Shown here one piece after another: positions 40,288 to 50,396 of a stretch of 55,600 nt of DNA. The position numbers were made by a program, and so were the translations under genes. The notes under the pieces are model-generated. The model saw only the letters and a list, made by a program, of their open reading frames with translations, was not told the origin of the DNA and searched no databases. Where the stretch lies: positions 1 through 55,600 of the forward strand of contig JAJZGY010000010.1 of the NCBI GenBank assembly GCA_021804785.1. Reading direction: 5' to 3'. Within the stretch, counting starts at the first letter, position 1. Every line of letters begins with the position of its first letter. The DNA comes from Pseudomonadota bacterium. Lineage in GTDB: Bacteria > Pseudomonadota > Alphaproteobacteria > Micropepsales > Micropepsaceae.

Positions 40288-41852
40288 CCATGAATAATCA
40301 GGGCCGCCCGACCACCGCAGGCATATCCGGTGCTACGTTGCCACCCACTCTGTCAGGCGATCATGGCCTCGATCACGAGGAGAAGCTGATTTTTGAACTT
40401 GGCCGTGACGGCATGTGCGGTGTCGATGTGCCGGAGGCTCCTGCCCATACGGCGCGCCTGGGTGGGATTGAGCGGCGGCGGAAAATCGGTCTGCCGGGCC
40501 TGTCTGAGCCGGAAGTGGTGCGCCATTACGTAAGGCTGTCACGCAACAATTACGCGATTGACACGGGGCTTTATCCCCTGGGCTCCTGCACCATGAAGCA
40601 TAATCCCCGTCTGAACGAGAAGATGGCGCGCCTGCCAGGATTCTCTGACCTGCATCCGCTGCAGCCCCAGCAGACTGTTCAGGGCGCGCTGCAGCTGATC
40701 CAGGAGTTGATGCATTGGTTGATGGAATTGACCGGCATGCCTGCGGTAGCGATGTCGCCCAAAGCGGGTGCGCATGGCGAACTCTGCGGGATGCTGGCGA
40801 TCAAGGCGGCTATTGCCGCGCGTGCAGAACACCGTCCGCGCGTCCTGGTTCCTGAATCCGCCCACGGTACCAATCCGGCAACTGCGGCCTTCGCCGGCTT
40901 TCGCGTCGATCAGATTCCCGCTACTGGCGATGGCCATGTGAATATCGAGGCGCTGCGCGCCAAGCTCGATACCGATGTAGCCGCCATCATGCTGACCAAC
41001 CCCAATACGTGTGGCCTGTTCGAGCGCCGCATTCTGGAGGTTGCGGAGGCGGTGCACCAGGTAGGTGCTTTTTTCTATTGTGACGGAGCAAATTTCAACG
41101 CCATTGCCGGGCGGGTGCGTCCCGGAGACCTCGGGGTTGATGCCATGCACATCAACTTGCACAAGACATTTTCTACGCCCCATGGCGGTGGCGGTCCCGG
41201 GGCCGGTCCGGTCGTATTGTCCAAGGCTCTCGCACCTTTCGCGCCACTGCCTCTACTTGTCAGTGACGCTCACGGACTGCGGCTCATTGAAGACCGATCC
41301 GCATTATCCGGTGACAGTGACCCCTTCGGACGTATGTGCGCTTTCCACGGTCAGATGGGTATGTTCGTGCGTGCGCTCAGCTATATGCTCAGCCATGGCG
41401 CCGATGGCATTCGCCAGGCCAGCGAGGACGCCGTGCTGTCAGCGAATTATGTACTGTCATCTCTCAAGGATGTCATGACCGCGCCCTTTGGCGAAGGTCC
41501 GTGCATGCATGAAGCCCTGTTCGATGACAGCTTCCTCAACGATACCGGTGTTACCACGCTCGATTTTGCCAAGGCGATGATCGATGAGGGTTACCATCCG
41601 ATGACCATGTATTTTCCACTTGTGGTCCATGGCGCCATGCTCATTGAGCCAACCGAATCCGAATCCAAGGAGTCGCTCGACCGTTTTGTGGCGGTCCTGC
41701 GCGGGCTTGCAGAGGAGGCAAAGGCGGGGCGGCTGGAACGCTTTGCAGGGGCCCCTCATTATGCTCCCCGCCAGCGTCTGGATGAGACGGCGGCGGCGCG
41801 CAAGCCTGTGCTGCGCTGGACAGAGACAAAGATCGCCGAAGCGGCGGAGTAG
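40284..41852 (+). CDS. gcvPB: Glycine dehydrogenase (decarboxylating) subunit 2
   Basis: This 522-residue protein is the PLP-bearing subunit of split glycine decarboxylase. The PLP lysine is K294 in [20 protein letters not shown]. Further marks are [16 protein letters not shown] and [11 protein letters not shown]. Together with GcvPA it decarboxylates glycine and loads the lipoyl arm of GcvH. I chose the ATG at 40284 (ATGA overlap with gcvPA); the frame is open further upstream but only inside gcvPA. The operon ends here, and a strong hairpin lies downstream. Confidence 0.95.
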   Translation: MTMNNQGRPTTAGISGATLPPTLSGDHGLDHEEKLIFELGRDGMCGVDVPEAPAHTARLGGIERRRKIGLPGLSEPEVVRHYVRLSRNNYAIDTGLYPLGSCTMKHNPRLNEKMARLPGFSDLHPLQPQQTVQGALQLIQELMHWLMELTGMPAVAMSPKAGAHGELCGMLAIKAAIAARAEHRPRVLVPESAHGTNPATAAFAGFRVDQIPATGDGHVNIEALRAKLDTDVAAIMLTNPNTCGLFERRILEVAEAVHQVGAFFYCDGANFNAIAGRVRPGDLGVDAMHINLHKTFSTPHGGGGPGAGPVVLSKALAPFAPLPLLVSDAHGLRLIEDRSALSGDSDPFGRMCAFHGQMGMFVRALSYMLSHGADGIRQASEDAVLSANYVLSSLKDVMTAPFGEGPCMHEALFDDSFLNDTGVTTLDFAKAMIDEGYHPMTMYFPLVVHGAMLIEPTESESKESLDRFVAVLRGLAEEAKAGRLERFAGAPHYAPRQRLDETAAARKPVLRWTETKIAEAAE

Positions 41853-42025
41853 GCAGACCGGGGCCGGCACGTCGTATCGGCCTGGCAGCTCTAATCTGGT
41901 GGCTCTGATAATGACAGGCCTGGTGGTGGCGATGCCCCAACGCCTGGCTGCATCCGCAAGCTCCGAGTGGAGAAAGTCGAGCCCGGCCCGGCTGGACCTT
42001 CCGCGCTGAGCGGACGCGAAAGCGC

Positions 42026-42053
42026 AAGCGGCCGCAGTCACCTGCGGCCGCTT
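42026..42053. terminator. Bidirectional terminator hairpin between gcvPB and nrdJ
   Basis: A perfect 12-base inverted repeat, AAGCGGCCGCAG (42026-42037) and CTGCGGCCGCTT (42042-42053), is separated by the 4-base loop TCAC and followed by a short T run. It lies between convergent gcvPB (ends 41852) and nrdJ (ends 42062), and is placed to stop transcripts from both. The rest of 41853-42025 holds no gene I can support. Confidence 0.75.
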
Positions 42054-42061
42054 TAAGTCCG

Positions 42062-45000
42062 TTAGCTGCAGCCGCTCGTCGAACCGCAGGTGTTGCACTT
42101 CATGCAGGTGCCATTGCGCACCAGGGTGAAATTGCCGCAGGAGCCGCAGGCGTCACCTTCATAGCCCTTCATGCGCGCCTCGGCCGAGCGGCGGGCATAT
42201 TGCTCCTTTTCGCCACTGCGCTGATGAGAGTGCTCTGACGCGGTTTCGCCAGAAGCCGCGAGCACGCTGGCGCGTATCTCGCTGAGAGTTTCGTGGACCT
42301 CTTCGTTCCCATGGTAGACGGCATTGACCTCCAGATCTTCGGTCAGGGCATGGACATGCTCAAGGACCTCCGCGTGTTCGGCATGAAGCTCGAGCTTGCG
42401 CGCGGCTCCCCCCTCAACCACGATGAGGCTCTTGCCGCGTACGAAGCCGCTCGACACCGCGCGGGCGAGTTCGGTCGGCGCCCGCGAAGGCTGGGTTGCA
42501 TCGCCATGGCCCAGATCCTCGTCCTTGGCCGGTGGCACATGCGCGAGATCGTTGCGACCAAGATAGGAAACAGCCAGTTCGCGGAAGATATAATCGAGAA
42601 TGCTGGTGGCGTTCTTGATGGTGTCATTGCCGATGACAATGCCCGCAGGTTCAAAACGGGTAAAGGTGAAGGCTTCCACGAACTCCTCAAGTGGCACGCC
42701 ATATTGCAGACCGATGGAAATCGCGATGGCAAAATTATTCATCAGCGAACGGAAGGCAGCGCCTTCCTTATGCATGTCGATAAAAATCTCGCCTGGGCGG
42801 CCATCTTCATATTCGCCGGTACGCAGATAGACCTTATGACCGCCAACGATCGCCTTCTGGGTGTAGCCTTTGCGGCGGTGCGGTAATTTCTCGCGGGCTT
42901 GACGTTGCTGATGGACGACGCGTTCGACGATCTTTTCGACTATACGCTCGGCGACAATGGCGGAGCGCTGGGCCACCGGCGCGGCGGCAATCGTCTCCAG
43001 CTCATCCTCCTCCTCATCATCTTCGATGGCAAGAACCGACGACGCCAGAGGTTGGCTCAGCTTGGAGCCATCGCGATAGAGTGCATTGGCCTTCAGGCCG
43101 AGTTTCCAGCTTGTCAGGTAGCTTTCACCACATGCGGCGACGGTTGCGGCATTCGGCATGTTGATGGTCTTGGAGATGGCGCCAGAGATGAAGGGCTGCA
43201 CGGCAGCCATCATATGGATGTGGCTCTCCACCGAGAGGGCACGAGTTCCGATACGGCCACAGGGATTGGCGCAGTCGAACACGGGCAGATGGTCCGCTTT
43301 CAGATGAGGAGCGCCCTCCAGTGTCATGGCGCCACAGACATAAAGATTGGCGGCCTCGATCTCGGCCTTTGAGAACGCGAGCGCCTTCAGCATGTCAAAG
43401 TCGGCAGCGTCGATGGCTGCCGGATCAATGCCGAGTGTCTGCGTGCAGAAATCAGCGCCGAGTGTCCACTTATTGAAGACAAAGCGAATGTCGAAGGCCG
43501 ATTCGAGGGCACCTTCCACGGCAGCGATCTGTTCGGCACCAAAGCCCTTGGCCCGCAGTGCGTGGTGGGTGATGCCGCTATTCAGGCCCTCCAGCGTACC
43601 GTGCCCGACCGCATAGGCTACGATGCGGTCGATTTCATCTGGCTGATAGCCCAGCGTCGCAAGTGCTTCGGGTACGCAGCGGTTGATGATCTTGAAGTAG
43701 CCACCACCAGCGAGCTTCTTGAACTTGACGAGGGCGAAGTCCGGCTCAACGCCTGTGGTGTCGCAGTCCATGACCAGACCGATGGTTCCGGTGGGAGCAA
43801 TCACCGTCGCTTGGGCATTGCGGAAACCAAACTGTTCACCAAGGGCAAGGGCCTTGTCCCAGGCCCGTTTCGCCGCTTCGGAAAGCTCGGCCTGGGTGAC
43901 GGCATCATGATCGAGTGGAACCGGATTGACGTGCAGGTTCTCGTAGCCGCTCGTCATGCCATAGGCTGCACGCCGGTGGTTGCGGATAACCCGCAACATG
44001 GCGCCCTTGTTGTTGTGGAACTCGGAAAACGGTCCCAGTTCTCCAGCCATTTCGGCGCTGGTGGCATAGGAGATCCCTGTCATCACGGCGGAGATCGCAC
44101 CGGCGATTGCCCGTCCCTGCCGCGAGTCATAAGGGATGCCGGCGGCCATCAGAAGTCCGCCGATATTGGCAAAGCCAAGTCCCAGGGTACGATAATCATA
44201 GGAGAGCTGGGCGATCTCCTTCGAGGGGAATTGCGCCATCAGTACGCTGATTTCGAGCACCATGGTCCAAAGACGAACCGCATGTTCGAAGGCTGCGACG
44301 TCGAACTGCTTCTGCCCCTGCATATCTTTGCGGAAGCTCATCAGGTTGAGCGAGGCGAGATTGCAGGCCGTGTTGTCCAGGAACATGTATTCGGAGCACG
44401 GATTGCTGGCGCGGATTTCGCCGCCCGCTGGGCAGGTATGCCAGTCGTTGACGGTGGTATGGAACTGGATACCGGGATCGGCACAGGCCCAGGCGGCATA
44501 GGAGATCTTCTCCCACAGATCGCGCGCCTTGATGGTCTTGACGATGCGTCCGTCGCGACGGGCAGTCAGGTTCCAGTTGGCATCCTTCAAGACGGCCTCG
44601 AGAAAGGCGTCGGTTACCCGCACCGAATTGTTTGAATTTTGTCCTGATACCGACAGATAGGCTTCCGAATCCCAGTCGGTGTCATAGGTTTTGAAGCTGA
44701 TGCTGGTATAACCCTGTTTGGCAAAGCTGATGACCCGCTCGATGTAATTGTCGGGGATCATGGCCTTGCGCGCGGCGCGCACTTCGCGGCGCAGGGCAGG
44801 GTTCTTCTTTGGATCGAAACAGTCGTCACCACGGCCTTCACAGTTGACGCAGGCCTTCATGACGGCAGCGAGGTGCTTTTGTGCCAGTTTGGAGCCCGCG
44901 ACCATGGCGGCCACTTTCTGCTCCTCGATCACCTTCCACTCAATGAACTGTTCGATGTCGGGATGATCGACGTCAACGATCACCATCTTGGCTGCCCGCC

Positions 45001-45808
45001 TGGTCGTACCACCCGATTTAATGGCGCCGGCCGCCCGATCACCGATCTTCAAGAAGCTCATCAGACCTGAGGACTTGCCGCCACCGGACAGAGGTTCGTT
45101 CTCGCCCCGCAGAGAGGAGAAGTTGGTCCCGGTGCCGGAGCCATATTTGAACAGTCGAGCCTCCCGGGTCCACAGATCCATGATGCCGCCTTCGTTGACG
45201 AGATCGTCATGCACCGACTGGATGAAGCAGGCGTGAGGCTGGGGATGCTCATAGGCACTGGCGGACTTCACCAGGTGACCGCTGCTGTGATCGACGTAAT
45301 AGTGGCCCTGGCTCGGACCATCGATGCCGTAGGCCCAGTGCAGCCCGGTATTGAACCATTGCGGTGAATTGGGCGCGGCCTTCTGGGTCGCGAGCATGTA
45401 GCAGAGCTCGTCGAAAAAGGTCCGGGCGTCGGCTTCTTCATCGAAATAGCCGGCCTTCCAGCCCCAATAGGTCCAGGTTCCCGCCAGCCGTTCAAATACC
45501 TGTTTGGCCGAGCTCTCGCCGATGGTCTCGCTGCCGGTGCTCTCCGCATCAGCCTGTCGGCGCCACAGCCATTGCGGCACCCCGTCTTCGGCGACCGGTT
45601 TGCATGTGCTGGGCACACCCGCCTTGCGGAAATATTTCTGCGCCAGAACATCGCAGGCCACCTGGCTCCAGTCTTCCGGCACCTCGATACCGGTTTGCTG
45701 GAACACAACTGACCCGTCCGGGTTGCGGATTTCACTGGTCGCGTTGCGAAAGGCGATACCCTCATAGGGCGAATGTCCTGCGACCGTAAAGTGACGACGA
45801 ATGCGCAT
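42062..45808 (-). CDS. nrdJ: Adenosylcobalamin-dependent class II ribonucleoside-diphosphate reductase
   Basis: This 1248-residue protein matches the long alphaproteobacterial class II ribonucleotide reductase. Active-site residues appear in [25 protein letters not shown] sequence (Asn, Cys, Glu) and in the N-terminal region ([16 protein letters not shown]); [16 protein letters not shown] and [18 protein letters not shown] are further landmarks. The C-terminus ends with a zinc ribbon ([22 protein letters not shown]), typical of this class. It makes deoxyribonucleotides with or without oxygen and needs vitamin B12. No class I nrdA/nrdB is in the window. Candidate NrdR boxes lie upstream at 45911-45942. 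Confidence 0.95.
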   Translation of the reverse strand: MRIRRHFTVAGHSPYEGIAFRNATSEIRNPDGSVVFQQTGIEVPEDWSQVACDVLAQKYFRKAGVPSTCKPVAEDGVPQWLWRRQADAESTGSETIGESSAKQVFERLAGTWTYWGWKAGYFDEEADARTFFDELCYMLATQKAAPNSPQWFNTGLHWAYGIDGPSQGHYYVDHSSGHLVKSASAYEHPQPHACFIQSVHDDLVNEGGIMDLWTREARLFKYGSGTGTNFSSLRGENEPLSGGGKSSGLMSFLKIGDRAAGAIKSGGTTRRAAKMVIVDVDHPDIEQFIEWKVIEEQKVAAMVAGSKLAQKHLAAVMKACVNCEGRGDDCFDPKKNPALRREVRAARKAMIPDNYIERVISFAKQGYTSISFKTYDTDWDSEAYLSVSGQNSNNSVRVTDAFLEAVLKDANWNLTARRDGRIVKTIKARDLWEKISYAAWACADPGIQFHTTVNDWHTCPAGGEIRASNPCSEYMFLDNTACNLASLNLMSFRKDMQGQKQFDVAAFEHAVRLWTMVLEISVLMAQFPSKEIAQLSYDYRTLGLGFANIGGLLMAAGIPYDSRQGRAIAGAISAVMTGISYATSAEMAGELGPFSEFHNNKGAMLRVIRNHRRAAYGMTSGYENLHVNPVPLDHDAVTQAELSEAAKRAWDKALALGEQFGFRNAQATVIAPTGTIGLVMDCDTTGVEPDFALVKFKKLAGGGYFKIINRCVPEALATLGYQPDEIDRIVAYAVGHGTLEGLNSGITHHALRAKGFGAEQIAAVEGALESAFDIRFVFNKWTLGADFCTQTLGIDPAAIDAADFDMLKALAFSKAEIEAANLYVCGAMTLEGAPHLKADHLPVFDCANPCGRIGTRALSVESHIHMMAAVQPFISGAISKTINMPNAATVAACGESYLTSWKLGLKANALYRDGSKLSQPLASSVLAIEDDEEEDELETIAAAPVAQRSAIVAERIVEKIVERVVHQQRQAREKLPHRRKGYTQKAIVGGHKVYLRTGEYEDGRPGEIFIDMHKEGAAFRSLMNNFAIAISIGLQYGVPLEEFVEAFTFTRFEPAGIVIGNDTIKNATSILDYIFRELAVSYLGRNDLAHVPPAKDEDLGHGDATQPSRAPTELARAVSSGFVRGKSLIVVEGGAARKLELHAEHAEVLEHVHALTEDLEVNAVYHGNEEVHETLSEIRASVLAASGETASEHSHQRSGEKEQYARRSAEARMKGYEGDACGSCGNFTLVRNGTCMKCNTCGSTSGCS

Positions 45809-45910
45809 AATCTCCCCCGCTTGGTCTGCTGCGTTTGTTCCCGCTCATCACCCCGCGAAGACACTTGTTCCCTGCGCCGGAAAGACCCCGTGCAGCGGGG
45901 CTCCCGGACG

Positions 45911-45942
45911 CTCCGGATATTGGAGTGTCCTAGATGTGGTGT
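45911..45942 (-). promoter_or_regulatory. nrdJ: Candidate tandem NrdR boxes upstream of nrdJ
   Basis: Two adjacent 16-base elements about 105-135 bases upstream of nrdJ resemble NrdR boxes when read on the minus strand: ACACCACATCTAGGAC (45942-45927) and ACTCCAATATCCGGAG (45926-45911). The second is an imperfect palindrome with CTCC...GGAG arms. NrdR represses ribonucleotide reductase genes in most bacteria by binding two such boxes, but usual spacing is about three turns, whereas these are directly adjacent. The identification is tentative. Confidence 0.4.
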
Positions 45943-46015
45943 CGCGAGCGGCGACAGGGGCAAAGTATGGGCATGAGCGCGGCGTACACGCAAGGGCTAA
46001 TCGTGCAAGCCGAGG

Positions 46016-46039
46016 TTACCCACCACATGTAGTGGGTAA
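46016..46039. promoter_or_regulatory. 24-base near-perfect palindrome in nrdJ upstream region
   Basis: TTACCCAC at 46016-46023 and GTGGGTAA at 46032-46039 are perfect inverted arms. The 8-base centre CACATGTA contains the self-palindrome ACATGT, so 22 of 24 bases obey dyad symmetry. There is no T-run beside it, which argues against a terminator and for a dimeric regulator site. Which gene it controls, and by what protein, cannot be told. Confidence 0.5.
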
Positions 46040-46321
46040 GCTGTCGCGCGGAAGTCCCTGCAAACGCTGCATGTCAAGACGCGAGGACTGGCCCGGGAAA
46101 AAATTTTCACAGCCCAATTTTTTTGTTCACGGAATGTGGATGAATGTGAAGGGGCCGGAGCTGGCGCTGCGTTGCTCCTGTAAAGCGTCCGGGCGGCAAC
46201 GCCTTAAAGCCCGAATCGGAGGTCGCTGCGGCCATGGTGGCGCTTGGCTCTGCAGAGCTGCGCCCCTATAGTCCCGCCCGATTCCGACCAAAAGCGACAG
46301 CACGTTAGGGTCAGGCGAGGC

Positions 46322-46705
46322 ATGATGAAACTACTCAAACGCGTCTTCATCTGGTGGAGCGGTGCCACTGTGGGGACGCTGTGGCACACTTGGCGCCGTG
46401 GCCGGTTTGTCGGGGCGGACGGACTGGGCAACCGCTACTACCAGGACCGTAGTGGCAGCCGCCGCTGGGTGATTTATAAGAATACCGTGGATGCCAGTCT
46501 CATTCCGCCGGAGTGGCATGGGTGGGTGCATCACACCTTTGAGGCCCCCCCGACTGTGGCCCCACCCAAAATCAAGCCTTGGGAAAAGGATCACCGTCCC
46601 AACCTGACAGGAACGCCGCTCGCCTATCGGCCCCGCGGCAGCCTGGCCCAATCCGGTGTGCGCCAGCCCTCAACCAGTGACTACGAAGCCTGGGAGCCCA
46701 AATAG
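46322..46705 (+). CDS. NDUFA12-type NADH:ubiquinone oxidoreductase accessory subunit
   Basis: This 127-residue protein is homologous to the mitochondrial complex I subunit NDUFA12 (B17.2). Signatures are TLWHTWRRGRFVGADGLGNRYYQ, RRWVIYK and PPEWHGWVHHTFEAPPT. It sits on the matrix/cytoplasmic side of complex I and marks alphaproteobacteria, where complex I shares accessory subunits with mitochondria. The start is one of two adjacent ATGs (46322 or 46325). mlaD follows 8 bases downstream. Confidence 0.95.
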   Translation: MMKLLKRVFIWWSGATVGTLWHTWRRGRFVGADGLGNRYYQDRSGSRRWVIYKNTVDASLIPPEWHGWVHHTFEAPPTVAPPKIKPWEKDHRPNLTGTPLAYRPRGSLAQSGVRQPSTSDYEAWEPK

Positions 46706-46713
46706 GTACATTC

Positions 46714-47160
46714 ATGACCCAGCGGAGCCTCGAGACCATGATCGGGGCGATCGTCATTGCGATCGCCATCGGATTTGTCTGGTTTGCCTACAAGACAACC
46801 AATGAGACCGGAATTTCCGGCTATGAAGTGACGGCAGTGTTCAGCCGGGTAGATGGCATCAATCCCGGCAGCGATGTGCGGCTCTCCGGCATCAAGATTG
46901 GCACCGTTTCGGCGCTGACGCTCAATCCCAAGACCTATGAGGCCGTGGCGCAGTTGTCGATCAAGAACGGCGTCGAATTACCCGTTGATTCTTCTATAAA
47001 AATAACCTCTTCCGGGATCTTGGGAAGCGCCTATCTGTCGATCTCACCAGGCGGCAGCAATCGGATGATTCCCCCGGGCGGGCGGATCAGTAATACCCAG
47101 GGTTCCGTCGATCTTATGGGACTTATAGGCCGCATGATCACGAGTGGAGGCAAAGGCTGA
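46714..47160 (+). CDS. mlaD: MlaD-like MCE domain protein (lipid asymmetry maintenance)
   Basis: This 148-residue protein has an N-terminal transmembrane helix (about residues 9-26) and one MCE domain, with VTAVFSRVDGINPGSDVRLSGIKIGTV-type sequence and SSGILGSAYLSISPGG. MlaD forms a periplasmic hexamer on the MlaFEDB transporter, which returns phospholipids from the outer membrane. The transporter partners mlaE and mlaF are not in this window. The stop overlaps the ATG of the DUF2155 gene (TGATG). Confidence 0.92.
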   Translation: MTQRSLETMIGAIVIAIAIGFVWFAYKTTNETGISGYEVTAVFSRVDGINPGSDVRLSGIKIGTVSALTLNPKTYEAVAQLSIKNGVELPVDSSIKITSSGILGSAYLSISPGGSNRMIPPGGRISNTQGSVDLMGLIGRMITSGGKG

Positions 47161-47741
47161 TGCGCCCATCCTGGGTGATTGTGGGGGCACCGATTTTAAT
47201 TCTGGCCGGTTTGGCCACCTATTCTGCGACAGCCGACCAGGGGCCCAGCAACACCACGAGCACGGCAAAAGAACTGGCCCGGGTGCCGCGCCCGCACACC
47301 GTTGGCCAGGCAGTGGCAGGCAAGGACGGGATCAAGCGCATGGTCATCCTGCGCGGCCTCGACAAGATCACTGGCCAGGCGGTGAACATCGACGCCCCGA
47401 TTGGTTTGCCCGTTCACTACGCGACGCTGACCATTACGGCCCATTGGTGCTACTCCACGCCACCCAGCGAGACACCCGAAACGACCGCCTTCCTGACGAT
47501 CGTCGATCACCGGCCAGACAAACCGCCGCGGCAGGTTTTTTCGGGATGGATGTGGGCGTCGACGCCATCGCTCAACGCCATGCAGCATCCGCTTTACGAT
47601 GTCTGGGTGATCAGCTGCAAAACGAACCAGCCTGGCCAGGAAGGCCCGCCAGTACCGCCGACGACGCCGGTCAAACCGGTGTCACCCGACAAAGGTCCCA
47701 AGGACGGTAAGATCTTACTTCCGCCTGGCTCTGGACAATGA
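47160..47741 (+). CDS. DUF2155 domain protein
   Basis: This 193-residue protein has an N-terminal hydrophobic signal, then the DUF2155 domain with [38 protein letters not shown] and YDVWVISCK. Two cysteines could form a disulfide in the periplasm. A proline-rich tail follows. In alphaproteobacteria this gene is regularly next to the NDUFA12 homologue and aat, but the function is unknown. Its 3' end overlaps the convergent aat gene by 148 bases, so its proline-rich tail is antisense to the aat C-terminus. Confidence 0.88.
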   Translation: MRPSWVIVGAPILILAGLATYSATADQGPSNTTSTAKELARVPRPHTVGQAVAGKDGIKRMVILRGLDKITGQAVNIDAPIGLPVHYATLTITAHWCYSTPPSETPETTAFLTIVDHRPDKPPRQVFSGWMWASTPSLNAMQHPLYDVWVISCKTNQPGQEGPPVPPTTPVKPVSPDKGPKDGKILLPPGSGQ

Positions 47742-48343
47742 CGCAGCCACAGCCCTGAGCGGGTAAGGGCGTCATCAAGCAGGTCTTGATATTGGGTGCG
47801 TGGGATCTCGATTGCCCCCATGCTGGCCAAATGTGCCGTTAGGAACTGCGTGTCGAGCAGGCAGAAGCCACCGGCACTCAACCGGGCCACGAGATGGACA
47901 AGCGCTACTTTGCTGGCATCTCGGGCGCGTGAAAACATGCTCTCGCCAAAAAAAGCACCACCGAGCTTCACGCCGTAGAGGCCGCCGACCAGCTCCCCGT
48001 CTAGCCAGCATTCCAGGCTGTGGGCGTGGCCGCGCTGAAAGAGCTCGATGTAGAGGGCTTCGATCTCCGGATTGATCCAGGTTTCGGTGCGGCCCTGGCC
48101 CGGCGCAGCGCAGGTCGCAATCACGGCCGGAAAATCCTGGTCGCTCGTGATCTTGAAGCGCTCGCTTCGTACCGTGCGGGCAAGGCGATGGCTCACATGC
48201 AGACCATCCAGAGGGATGATCCCGCGCACATCGGGACTGACCCAGTAAAGAGTTGGATCATCGCGGGTCTCGGCCATGGGAAACAGTCCCGCGGCATAGG
48301 CGCGCAAGACCAGCTCCGGCGTCAGGCGAGTCGGCGCACGCAT
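47594..48343 (-). CDS. aat: Leucyl/phenylalanyl-tRNA-protein transferase
   Basis: This 249-residue protein adds Leu or Phe to N-terminal Arg or Lys of proteins, feeding the N-end rule pathway. It has [31 protein letters not shown] and LEPxxWxDGE-type [19 protein letters not shown] with [21 protein letters not shown]. The family usually ends soon after an IEIPRxxYxxLL segment (here near residue 195). The last 45-50 residues, rich in Gly and Pro, lie antisense to the DUF2155 gene and appear to be an extension produced by the overlap. Confidence 0.94.
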   Translation of the reverse strand: MRAPTRLTPELVLRAYAAGLFPMAETRDDPTLYWVSPDVRGIIPLDGLHVSHRLARTVRSERFKITSDQDFPAVIATCAAPGQGRTETWINPEIEALYIELFQRGHAHSLECWLDGELVGGLYGVKLGGAFFGESMFSRARDASKVALVHLVARLSAGGFCLLDTQFLTAHLASMGAIEIPRTQYQDLLDDALTRSGLWLRHCPEPGGSKILPSLGPLSGDTGLTGVVGGTGGPSWPGWFVLQLITQTS

Positions 48344-48751
48344 TTCAGGCTCGTGCCAAAGGGCTTTCGGGGCGCGCTGCCGAAGGCTTGGGCCAAGACG
48401 GCAATGCAGATCGCTCGGGGGCTGTGGGCATCATTCAAAAATGCTCCATAATACTTTGAATATATGTGCATTTTAAGTTTTCATCTTGCGGCTTTGGACG
48501 CTGACTGGCGTCATACGTAGGCACTGACAGCAGGGAATCCGAGCACTGATGTTACCGCGCGGTTCAGCCTCCGCCGGCTTCTGACAGCTAAAAGTAATTA
48601 TAGGCTTGGGCGGACGCGAGGGACAGAGTGAAAGAAAAACGGGCGCCGGGGAAAGTCTTCGGCCTATGCGCCCCCAAAGCCCCCGAAACTGCGCGACCGG
48701 TCTTGTCATGGGTTTGTACCCCGACCGACTGATGAAGCGGCCGCCACAATT
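48344..48751. other. 408-base gene-free stretch upstream of aat
   Basis: I see no supported gene here. An AT-rich patch around 48434-48483 could hold an aat promoter. Short open frames on both strands (for example 48473-48709 minus) have no ribosome site and no recognisable sequence. Confidence 0.45.
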
Positions 48752-49084
48752 TCAGCCGACGGTGTTGATGGTCTTCTGCGCCAGCTGATCGGCGCTTTTC
48801 AGCGCATCGAGATTGGCGCGATAGGCATATTTGGCGGAAAGGATTTCAACCATCCAGGAATTTGGTGTGGCGTTCTGGGCAGCCACGGCGGTGGCGCCTG
48901 CCAGAGGGCGCGAGGAGGGCGTAGCTGCCGCCGCTGGGGTGGCCTGCGCCGGGGCGGCTGCCGGCGGGGCCGCAGTTCCGCCGAAGGCATTGACGAGTTT
49001 GCTGGCAGCAGACGTCAACTGCGCGGCGCTGGCGGCAAGTCCACTTGCGGAGATCGAAAACGCGTTCCACATGCCGGCCATCAT
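48752..49084 (-). CDS. Small flagellar rod/hook-like protein (minimal N- and C-terminal rod domains)
   Basis: This 110-residue protein combines an N-terminal segment like flagellar rod proteins (WNAFSISASGLAASAAQL, where the usual pattern is ALSIAASGLxA) with a C-terminal helix MVEILSAKYAYRANLDALKS, where rod and hook proteins have an MxxAQxAYxAN pattern. The two are joined by an Ala/Pro/Thr-rich linker (residues 36-70). The middle domain of real rod proteins is missing. The ANNIANxxT motif is not kept (ASKLVNA). No other flagellar gene is in the window. The ATG at 49084 has AGG nearby; a later Met is possible. Function unknown. Confidence 0.65.
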   Translation of the reverse strand: MMAGMWNAFSISASGLAASAAQLTSAASKLVNAFGGTAAPPAAAPAQATPAAAATPSSRPLAGATAVAAQNATPNSWMVEILSAKYAYRANLDALKSADQLAQKTINTVG

Positions 49085-49154
49085 GGCGCCTATTCTCTAA
49101 AATTTGGGCAAGCAGAACTCTAAATCTTTATTCAAATTGTCCCGAGTAGGAATC

Positions 49155-50396
49155 TCAGGCCGCTTCCTCCTTGCGTGCGCGCGTCTCGATCATGTTGGCG
49201 AATGCCGCAAAAATCGCCTTCATCTGCGGCTCCTTGTAAGGAAATAGTTCCGGCGGGTCCATGTTGTGCACGATCATGGCGATATCTGCTTCGAAAATCA
49301 GCAATTCCCCATCTCTGGTCTCGGCGCAGTCGATCGCAAAGTAATCAAGACCGACGCGCTGGGCGATTGCCATGAGCGCCTTTGCGTGCCGGGCACCCAT
49401 CCCGGCAGAAAAATTACTCATGAACGCAGCTTCTTCGGCGCGCTTGTGTTCGGACTGTTCCATCCCGGCGTTCAGATACCAGAGCTTCCATAGGTCAGCG
49501 ATCGCCATATGGCAGGCGAAGGGCTGGCCATCGATAAACACGATGCGATATTTGCGGAACAGACCATCATCGCCGCTATAATCGATGAACTGAGAGACGA
49601 AGAAGTCTGTGTGCGCGCAAGTTTGCAGATAGTTCTGCAGAGCCTCGGGGTCATCGAGACGTTCAAGTCCGCGGCCGGCCTGGCTGCCGACGGGACGGAT
49701 GATGAACGGAAAGCTCAGTTCGGTCCCCAGATCGCTGAGTTCGCCGGTCCCATCCAGGACATCGTTGAGATCATCGCGGTCAACCCGGCAGGTAGCAGGA
49801 ACCTTTAGTCCGGCAATGCCATCGAGCAGCTTGAACAAGCGATCGCGCTCAAGATCGCGAATGCGGCGCGGCAGATTCAGCAGGGGACGTGGCCAGCCGA
49901 AGGTCAGGCGCTGGATTTCGTGCAGAGTGAGGCGCGTTTCGTCCGAATCCGGTACGGCTACGAAGGCCACGTCATGGTCCGGCAATAGCTCGGGCTGCAC
50001 ACCACCGGGCACTACATAATACGTGTAGATTTCAATGTCGGAGCCCTCGAGCAGGAATTCGACAGGGGTGTTGCCTCCCATATCGGTGGCGGCGGCGAAG
50101 ACCAGCAGGCGCAGCCGCGGGCTCTTGCTTGAGGAGGAGCGATAGATTGGCCTTACCCCAAGGGCTTCGTCTTGGAGCTGCTTTCCCAGCTCGGGACGCC
50201 CGAGGAGCTGCGCAATGACAGAAAGATCCATCGCGGCTTCCACGTCGGCATTATCGGCTTGCAGTTGGGCCACAAGTTCGCCCCACAGAGGATTAAGATC
50301 GATCCCGTCAAATGCACGCTTGGTGAGGACGGCGACCCCGATCCGAGGTTTAAGGCCCAGGGATTGAGCTGACACAAAGCGAAAGGCTTGGGACAT
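49155..50396 (-). CDS. ATP-grasp domain protein (RimK/glutathione synthetase-like)
   Basis: This 413-residue protein has an ATP-grasp fold in its second half: FPFIIRPVGSQAGRGLERLDD (ATP-binding Lys region replaced by Arg-Pro), FFVSQFIDYSGDDGLFRKYR, and DYFAIDCAETRDGELLIFEAD, where acidic residues bind Mg. The N-terminal half has a Rossmann-like start (IGVAVLTKRAFDGIDL) and LRLLVFAAATDMGGNTPVEFLL. Ligases of this type join a carboxylate to an amine. The substrate is unknown. It is 70 bases upstream of the small rod-like gene on the same strand, so that protein is a possible substrate or partner by context only. Confidence 0.75.
   Translation of the reverse strand: MSQAFRFVSAQSLGLKPRIGVAVLTKRAFDGIDLNPLWGELVAQLQADNADVEAAMDLSVIAQLLGRPELGKQLQDEALGVRPIYRSSSSKSPRLRLLVFAAATDMGGNTPVEFLLEGSDIEIYTYYVVPGGVQPELLPDHDVAFVAVPDSDETRLTLHEIQRLTFGWPRPLLNLPRRIRDLERDRLFKLLDGIAGLKVPATCRVDRDDLNDVLDGTGELSDLGTELSFPFIIRPVGSQAGRGLERLDDPEALQNYLQTCAHTDFFVSQFIDYSGDDGLFRKYRIVFIDGQPFACHMAIADLWKLWYLNAGMEQSEHKRAEEAAFMSNFSAGMGARHAKALMAIAQRVGLDYFAIDCAETRDGELLIFEADIAMIVHNMDPPELFPYKEPQMKAIFAAFANMIETRARKEEAA

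Larger units (their letters stand above)
45809..46321. other. 513-base gene-free stretch between divergent nrdJ and the NDUFA12 homologue
   Basis: I see no supported gene here. The stretch should hold the promoters of both divergent genes. It contains a short GC hairpin in the nrdJ leader (CCCCG...CGGGG near 45888), the two NrdR-like boxes at 45911-45942, a 24-base near-palindrome at 46016-46039 and an AT-rich patch near 46098-46135. Confidence 0.6.

Noticed and set aside
43562..44635. Long plus-strand open frame inside nrdJ
   Set aside because: It has no recognisable sequence and lies wholly opposite a certain gene.
45809..46321. Possible cobalamin riboswitch upstream of B12-dependent nrdJ
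   Set aside because: I found no B12-box-like GCCACTG sequence or recognisable fold; only a short GC hairpin and palindromes were present.
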